In this document: positions 29,013-33,618 of the stretch, in pieces | Position numbering within the stretch: position 1 is the first letter of the stretch | How the letters are laid out: each line of letters starts with the position of its first letter | DNA from: Rhodocollybia butyracea | Taxonomy: Eukaryota; Basidiomycota; Agaricomycetes; Agaricales; Omphalotaceae | NCBI GenBank assembly: GCA_015501585.1 | Contig: JADNRY010000632.1 | Coordinates: 1 to 33,618 of the forward strand | Reading direction: 5' to 3' | DNA length: 33,618 nucleotides | Translations under genes and position numbers: made by a program | The notes under the pieces: generated by a model | Told to the model about the DNA's origin: nothing | Databases searched by the model: none | What the model saw: the letters and a program-made list of their open reading frames with translations, nothing else

Positions 29013-29114
29013 ATTCGCAGAGTGGGTCTCTCAGATGCATGGAGCAGAAATTCATCAACTTTCTGGTTTACCACAATTCCCGTTTGAATATCTACGCCAA
29101 CTACGCCACCACTA

Positions 29115-32100
29115 CTACACTGCATCTGTGTCCGTCGCATACAGAAACACCTTTGTGATATCAGCTTGAAATCTTCCGATATAAGTCAAAAGTTCTTCAT
29201 CCGGGAGAGCAGAGTGTTCGAAAGCTTGCGTAAGATTGGTACGGAGCTAAAGAGACAGTTCGTGGATTTAGTTTGATAGCGGTCATAAATTGACGAGGGG
29301 CCAAATTTGTGTACCCTAAGTAATGCTCTCCGCCTCATAGCAATTTTCGTACTATCGCTTTGCTCTTGATGACGAGTTTGAAGTTCGGCTAGACGATTCG
29401 ATACACGGTTTGCTTCAGTCAGAACATCACTAGGTAGGTCAGCAAGTCGAGCTAGCTGAAGACCTGAGGAGAGCCTTAGATTTGTCTGCTCAAGTGCAAG
29501 CTCAGAGCCAAAGAACAAACCATAATGATCATCATCTTCCGGAGCCCCGTCTATAATTCTGTCAACAGACTGTTAGTGAGTTCTTCGTTCTCACCATTCG
29601 AACGGACTTGTATTGAAATATCATCCCGAAATTGGACTCCGATTGACGAGTTCTCTGCGCAAAAGACAATCGGGATCAAGAAGTTTCATGCCCAGAAACA
29701 GTAAATTATACCTGGACAGCTAGATGAAGACTGAGGTGTGTTAGCAACATATAGGCATTCAAGCACATGGATTAGAAAGTCCGTACTTGACCACTGACGG
29801 TTGGCGTGAAAGTGTGACACTGAGTTCAGCGAAATGACTGCGAGTGAAAAAATTAGACAGTGTCGCCCATCCTGAGCTTTCGCGCTCACGTAGCGAAAAA
29901 CACGAAGCACTGTGAGATTGGGTATGAGATTCGTCGGCGAACAACGACTAGATTGAACCTTGTGTTCAAGCAACCCTTCAGCAATAGCGTGCGAAATCCC
30001 TACACCATCTCTCGGAGATGTACCCCGTCCCAACTCATCTACAAGAATCAGAGATCGCTCGGTGGCGAGGCCTTTTGGTGTATTATCAGAAAGGCCGCAA
30101 ATGTGAAAAAACTCATACCCAAAATCATAGCAGACGTAGCCATCTCACTAGCAAAAGTACTAAGACCTTTCTCCAGGTCATCGTCGTTGGACAGTCGGGT
30201 TAACAGAGCATCGTGGATTCTGTGAAGCACATTTGATTTAGAGGCAAGCTTGATTTAAAGGACGCGACACACCGAAAGCTCGCATATTCTGCAGGCACGA
30301 AACTACCAATCATTGCCATGACCGAGAGAAGTCCGACCTGACGAAGATACGTGCTCTTTCCCGACATGCTGCATATTACAAAGTTTTTGTAACCGCCATT
30401 ATTGACCGAATTAGAGAAACACTTGCTTTGGGCCCTGGATTATCTGAAATAAAGACGCAGAATCACAGTATATGTCGTTGGGGACCAAGGTCCCCGTAGA
30501 TTGTATGGTCTCAAGAATAGGATGACGTCCGGATTTAACGGCCAACGTTCCAGTGAATTCCGGTCGCACTAAGATGGTTCATGTGAGGAGTGAACAAGGT
30601 GGTGACTTCGGAGACGCAAACCATAGCTACGCACTGCGGTAATGTCAGTCAGCGTGAAGGTATTATGAACATACATAACTAACTGATTGCGGAATGCGAG
30701 AACGCCCATAACATATCGACCAATGCCACCTAAAGAAGAAAATTCAGGCGAATTGTTGACCAAGTCAAGCAAGGAAAATCCAACCGCTTCCGACGCCTTA
30801 TACAATACACCGACGTTCACGAGGATCTCAGCCACCAGATCTTGTATGATCCTCAAGACAAAAGACGGTCAGTCGGCGAACTTTTCGATATCGAAAATAG
30901 CCCACTTATCACTTAAAATCAATGTTTCATCCAGGGCATCTTGCATACGAGCATTCATCTTTTTCTGTAAAAATTCAAAATCACACTGCGGCGCACTCTC
31001 AAATACTGGGAACAGGCATCTCTTACCAGCTCCATGCTACTAAATTGCCATTTCCCTTTCTTGAGTGTGACGTTGATGAAACCCTTTGGAAGCTCGCCCT
31101 CCAGATCAGTCTTCCTCAGAGAGAAAATGAACCCGGTGCCTTGGTAGACCAAGGTGATCGGAAGCTCGTGCGCTCCAGAAAGCGTGTTACAGAGCGAATA
31201 GATATCGCCGACGTTTTCCTTGTATGTCTCGCGAGCAACGTCCAAGAGTCGATTGTAGTTTGCCTATGAGATGATCGGACAAGCTAAGAGAGAGTTTACT
31301 AGTTTTGAGTCATTACACTGACCTTCACCGCGTAAACTCGGGAATTAACTGCTGCAATCCCATGCTAATGGCAGAATTTAGGCTGGCCGCAGGCAAATGT
31401 AGTGAACAACTTACCTTGGTAGGTGCCGTATCTTCATTGAGGCTAGCGCGGATCAATGAGTCGATCGTATCAAGTCTTTCATCGGAGAGCATCTACACAT
31501 GAATTAACACTTTGTTTGACAAGAGACTAACGACAAACCTCGTAGATGATTCGGAGTAGTTGTGATTTGGTACGCGCCAGAGCCTTTTGAAGCATTGGAA
31601 GATTTCGGACCACATTGCGAAGGTTCAGCATTTGACTAACACGAGTCGAAGCGGCCTGAGCACTGTTTGTACTTTCTAGTTTCCGACGCGGCAAGCTAGG
31701 GAAGATGATAGTCATGTGAGGGAGCGGAAAAACGTTGAATGAATGCTCTCACCATGGCAATGAGTTTGTCAAAATCCATGTTGTTCAAGGTTTTGAGAGC
31801 ACTACGGACATTCATTGAATAGATCTTCGTCCTGCACAAATTCCTCTACCACGTCCAAACGGGCATCGATTGATGATTGTACTGCGAAAAACCCGGTAAG
31901 AAGCAGGCCATGAAATTTAGAGATCAGCACATACCCGTGATAGGTGCTAGAATATTAAACGCGTAGAAAGACGAGCCCCCATTGCAGTGTACGTATGGTT
32001 TAAGATGCTGGAAACGATTCAAGAATGAGTAGCTGCGGTTATCTTTGTTTCAAACACTGCATACCCAAAGATGGAATGATAAGATTTTCTGTGGGACATA

Positions 32101-32911
32101 TTGCCGACAAGTTCCAGATTCTTGGCGGTTTCTGGATCTATCATCCATTGTTCCATCGACTGGTGAATATCGAATACGAAGGGAACCGTAGAAAATCGCG
32201 TGTTCTGGCGAACTTCTGTGTGCTTGAAAAGTGCGGAGCAAGCAGAAAGTGCATAGTATCTGGATAAACAAGTCAGCATACTTAATGCGCAAGATGTAGT
32301 TTGAAAACTTACTTGTCAGACACGGCAAGAATTGTTCCAGCCCTCTCTTCATCTTCGACGCAAAGCTGCTGGATGAATTCGAGACCTGCAGTATCATTGA
32401 AATATTTCCGAGGAATAGGCTCGAGTTGAATATCAGGAAACTCTTCCCGGATAAATTCTACCAGTAACGATGGATCGATCGTTCCTCTGCTTGAGCCTCC
32501 AACCATGGCGCGCGCGGCATCAGATGCTGAAAGGAACGTATCCGGAATGAGAATCAGATTTGGCTGGTGCAGATGCATTTGATGTAAGGTCTTGACATAG
32601 GTTTGGCAGTCTGAGAGCTATGAACGCGTTCAAGATTATCTTAACTGAAGATTCGCGGAGAATATACGCACTTGTACGAGAGAAACGCGTCCTGTATCCT
32701 TATCTAGCCCGCCAGACCAACTTCGCGTCCAACACCTCTTCCTTCTAATAAGGCGATCATAAAACTGCCTTCATGACGCGTTGAAACCGATGTCTGGGGA
32801 CGCGCCGTTGAGGGTCTTGACTGTCCCGTAAACGGCCGACTTTGAGCAGTGAATGGACGTCTAGAAGTTGTCGAGAGCCTGTTCCTCGAAGGGACATTGG
32901 TGGTCGTGATG
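29115..32911 (-). CDS. MSH4: MSH4, meiotic MutS homologue (with apparent frame breaks)
   Basis: MutS-family ATPase which, with MSH5, stabilises meiotic recombination intermediates and promotes crossovers. Landmarks on the minus strand in order: '[11 protein letters not shown]' (about 32710), '[14 protein letters not shown]' (32617 on), '[18 protein letters not shown]', '[15 protein letters not shown]', '[15 protein letters not shown]', '[19 protein letters not shown]', '[14 protein letters not shown]', Walker A GPNMSGKST, '[18 protein letters not shown]', Walker [14 protein letters not shown], 'CFVFFATHFAELS' and the end '[12 protein letters not shown]' with stop at 29115-29117. Well-placed exons include 29115-29246, 30680-30729, 30785-30851, 30906-30964, 31027-31263 and 32313-32617. 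A GC-AG intron (30369-30426) splits the Walker A Asn codon, and a 5-nt exon lies at 30622-30626. Single-base frame breaks near 32704-32710, 31950-31975 and 31811-31822 have no intron solution. The 29610-29790 segment is unresolved, and the start codon is not certain (coding is clear from 32911). Confidence 0.88.
30622..30626 (-). other. 5-nt microexon (CTATG) in MSH4
   Basis: On the minus strand the exon ending ATCAGTTA (30680) is followed by a 53-bp GT-AG intron, then CTATG, then a second 53-bp GT-AG intron (30569-30621) before TGCGACCGGAATTC. Joining them gives 'AISYYVRPEF', matching the conserved 'YVRPEF' of MSH4. No other join keeps frame. Confidence 0.7.
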
Positions 32912-32963
32912 CTACGTAAGCGCCCAGTATATAATTTCAAACAGTGAAATTTAAGCGCCAAGT

Positions 32964-33215
32964 TTAAGTTTCCTCCCTACAGACTCGTCCATGCTGTGTT
33001 TCGTTCGGACAACAAGCGTCGCAGTCGAAATCGACGGAAGTGAATCGGGCGTCGGTGATGTGCCATTGTCTATAGTAGTGGAGATTGAAATTGTGTGGAC
33101 AGCGAAAGTGGATGATTCGTTCTAAAGGTTCTGGACCCCGGAAGTGAATGAGAAGAGGGTATGCGTACTTTGAACGCAGCTTCAACAGCCTCGAACTGGA
33201 CCAGGCCTCCGCCAA
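32964..33215 (-). CDS. Possible partial gene, Cys-containing C-terminus, unknown
   Basis: An open frame on the minus strand reads 'PLERIIHFRCPHNFNLHYY', 'ARFTSVDFDCDACCP' and ends 'CREET'. The residue mix is more protein-like than the other shadows here, and a second open stretch in 33242-33451 could be an upstream exon. If real, its 5' end lies beyond the window, and its end nearly abuts the unresolved MSH4 start. I do not recognise a family. Confidence 0.25.
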   Translation of the reverse strand: MAEAWSSSRLLKLRSKYAYPLLIHFRGPEPLERIIHFRCPHNFNLHYYRQWHITDARFTSVDFDCDACCPNETQHGRVCREET

Positions 33216-33618
33216 AACATCAGACTACCGCGACGGATAAATTACGGAATGAAGGAAAAAGATCCTGCTACTATTTTAAGAAACACCGACCCGCGAAAGA
33301 CTTGAACGCTCTCAGACCGGACCTCGATTACGTATTTACCCACTGCTCTATCGTATTTACCAGGTACCTCTTGGCAAAAGTACCGTCGGGTGGCCTTCTC
33401 GTTCTCAAACTCTACCGTCCCTGTCTCCTGCCTGTGCCCTTTCGATTGCAAGCTTGTCGCAAGCTGGCCCCGAGCATGTGTTGCTGCTGCCAGATCTTCC
33501 CATGTGGCTGCGCCCTCATAGAGATGAAAAAATATCAGTTACTCAATAATCCCAGTGGCAAATAGACTGCTCAACAGAAAAAATGAAATCCCACGAAAGA
33601 TCGTCGTATGTCCGCTCA
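33216..33618. other. Window end without confident gene
   Basis: Overlapping ORFs on both strands; none has recognisable motifs. It may hold upstream exons of the partial minus-strand gene. Confidence 0.3.

Noticed and set aside
31383..31414. 32-bp intron and frame break in MSH4 around 'LNSAISMG'
   Set aside because: A later acceptor (CATTAG) makes a 50-bp intron that joins 'APTK' to '[14 protein letters not shown]' in frame.
31640..31740. Further frame break in MSH4 before 'STNSAQAAS'
   Set aside because: Not counted, because a weaker donor (GTTTTT) with the acceptor before AAAGTACA gives an in-frame ~58-bp intron.

Overview
This is a gene-dense piece of a basidiomycete (mushroom-forming Agaricomycete-type) nuclear genome. 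The evidence is the very high density of ~46-62 bp introns, a DUF6534 membrane protein, an RNA polymerase II largest subunit with an Agaricomycete-style sequence and heptad tail, and a lineage-expanded orphan family with a PD-(D/E)XK-like core. All exon models were made by hand from reading frame, splice signals and protein conservation. No tRNA, rRNA or CRISPR was found.

Layout. 184-1811 (+) is a 12-exon DUF6534 multi-pass membrane protein. 4130-4682 (+) is cytochrome c in five exons. 5882-7198 (-) is an alpha/beta-hydrolase of the hormone-sensitive-lipase class, head-to-head across 88 bp with a large SAP-like/AT-hook nuclear protein at 7287-10213 (+). 11053-11932 (-) is a PD-(D/E)XK-like orphan-family protein, next to a frame-broken ORF remnant (11945-12572).

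12.6-20.3 kb is a transposon-rich pocket. It holds a 2.3-kb terminal-inverted-repeat element with a 6-bp target duplication (13232-15542), a 667-bp Harbinger-like MITE with TAA target duplications (16335-17001), two degenerate copies of a dispersed direct repeat, and a 5'-truncated poly(A) retroinsertion with a 14-bp target duplication (about 19000-19488). One intact gene lies inside it, for a small secreted Pro-rich protein (17121-18046, -).

20329-26940 (+) is RPB1, reconstructed as 18 exons and 1749 codons without a frame break. It is followed by a Kre9-like single-pass surface protein (27424-29012, +). Tail-to-tail with that is the meiotic mismatch-repair homologue MSH4 (29115 to about 32911, -).

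The most unusual signal is splicing architecture. Microexons of 3, 5, 12, 14 and 19 nt are needed to restore conserved protein sequence in RPB1, MSH4 and the DUF6534 gene, and three introns use a GC donor (GCAAGT). In the RPB1 C-terminal domain all terminal introns are phase 1 and every small exon is a multiple of three, so heptads could be spliced in or out without a frameshift. MSH4 keeps its ATPase motifs but has about three single-base frame breaks that I cannot explain by introns.
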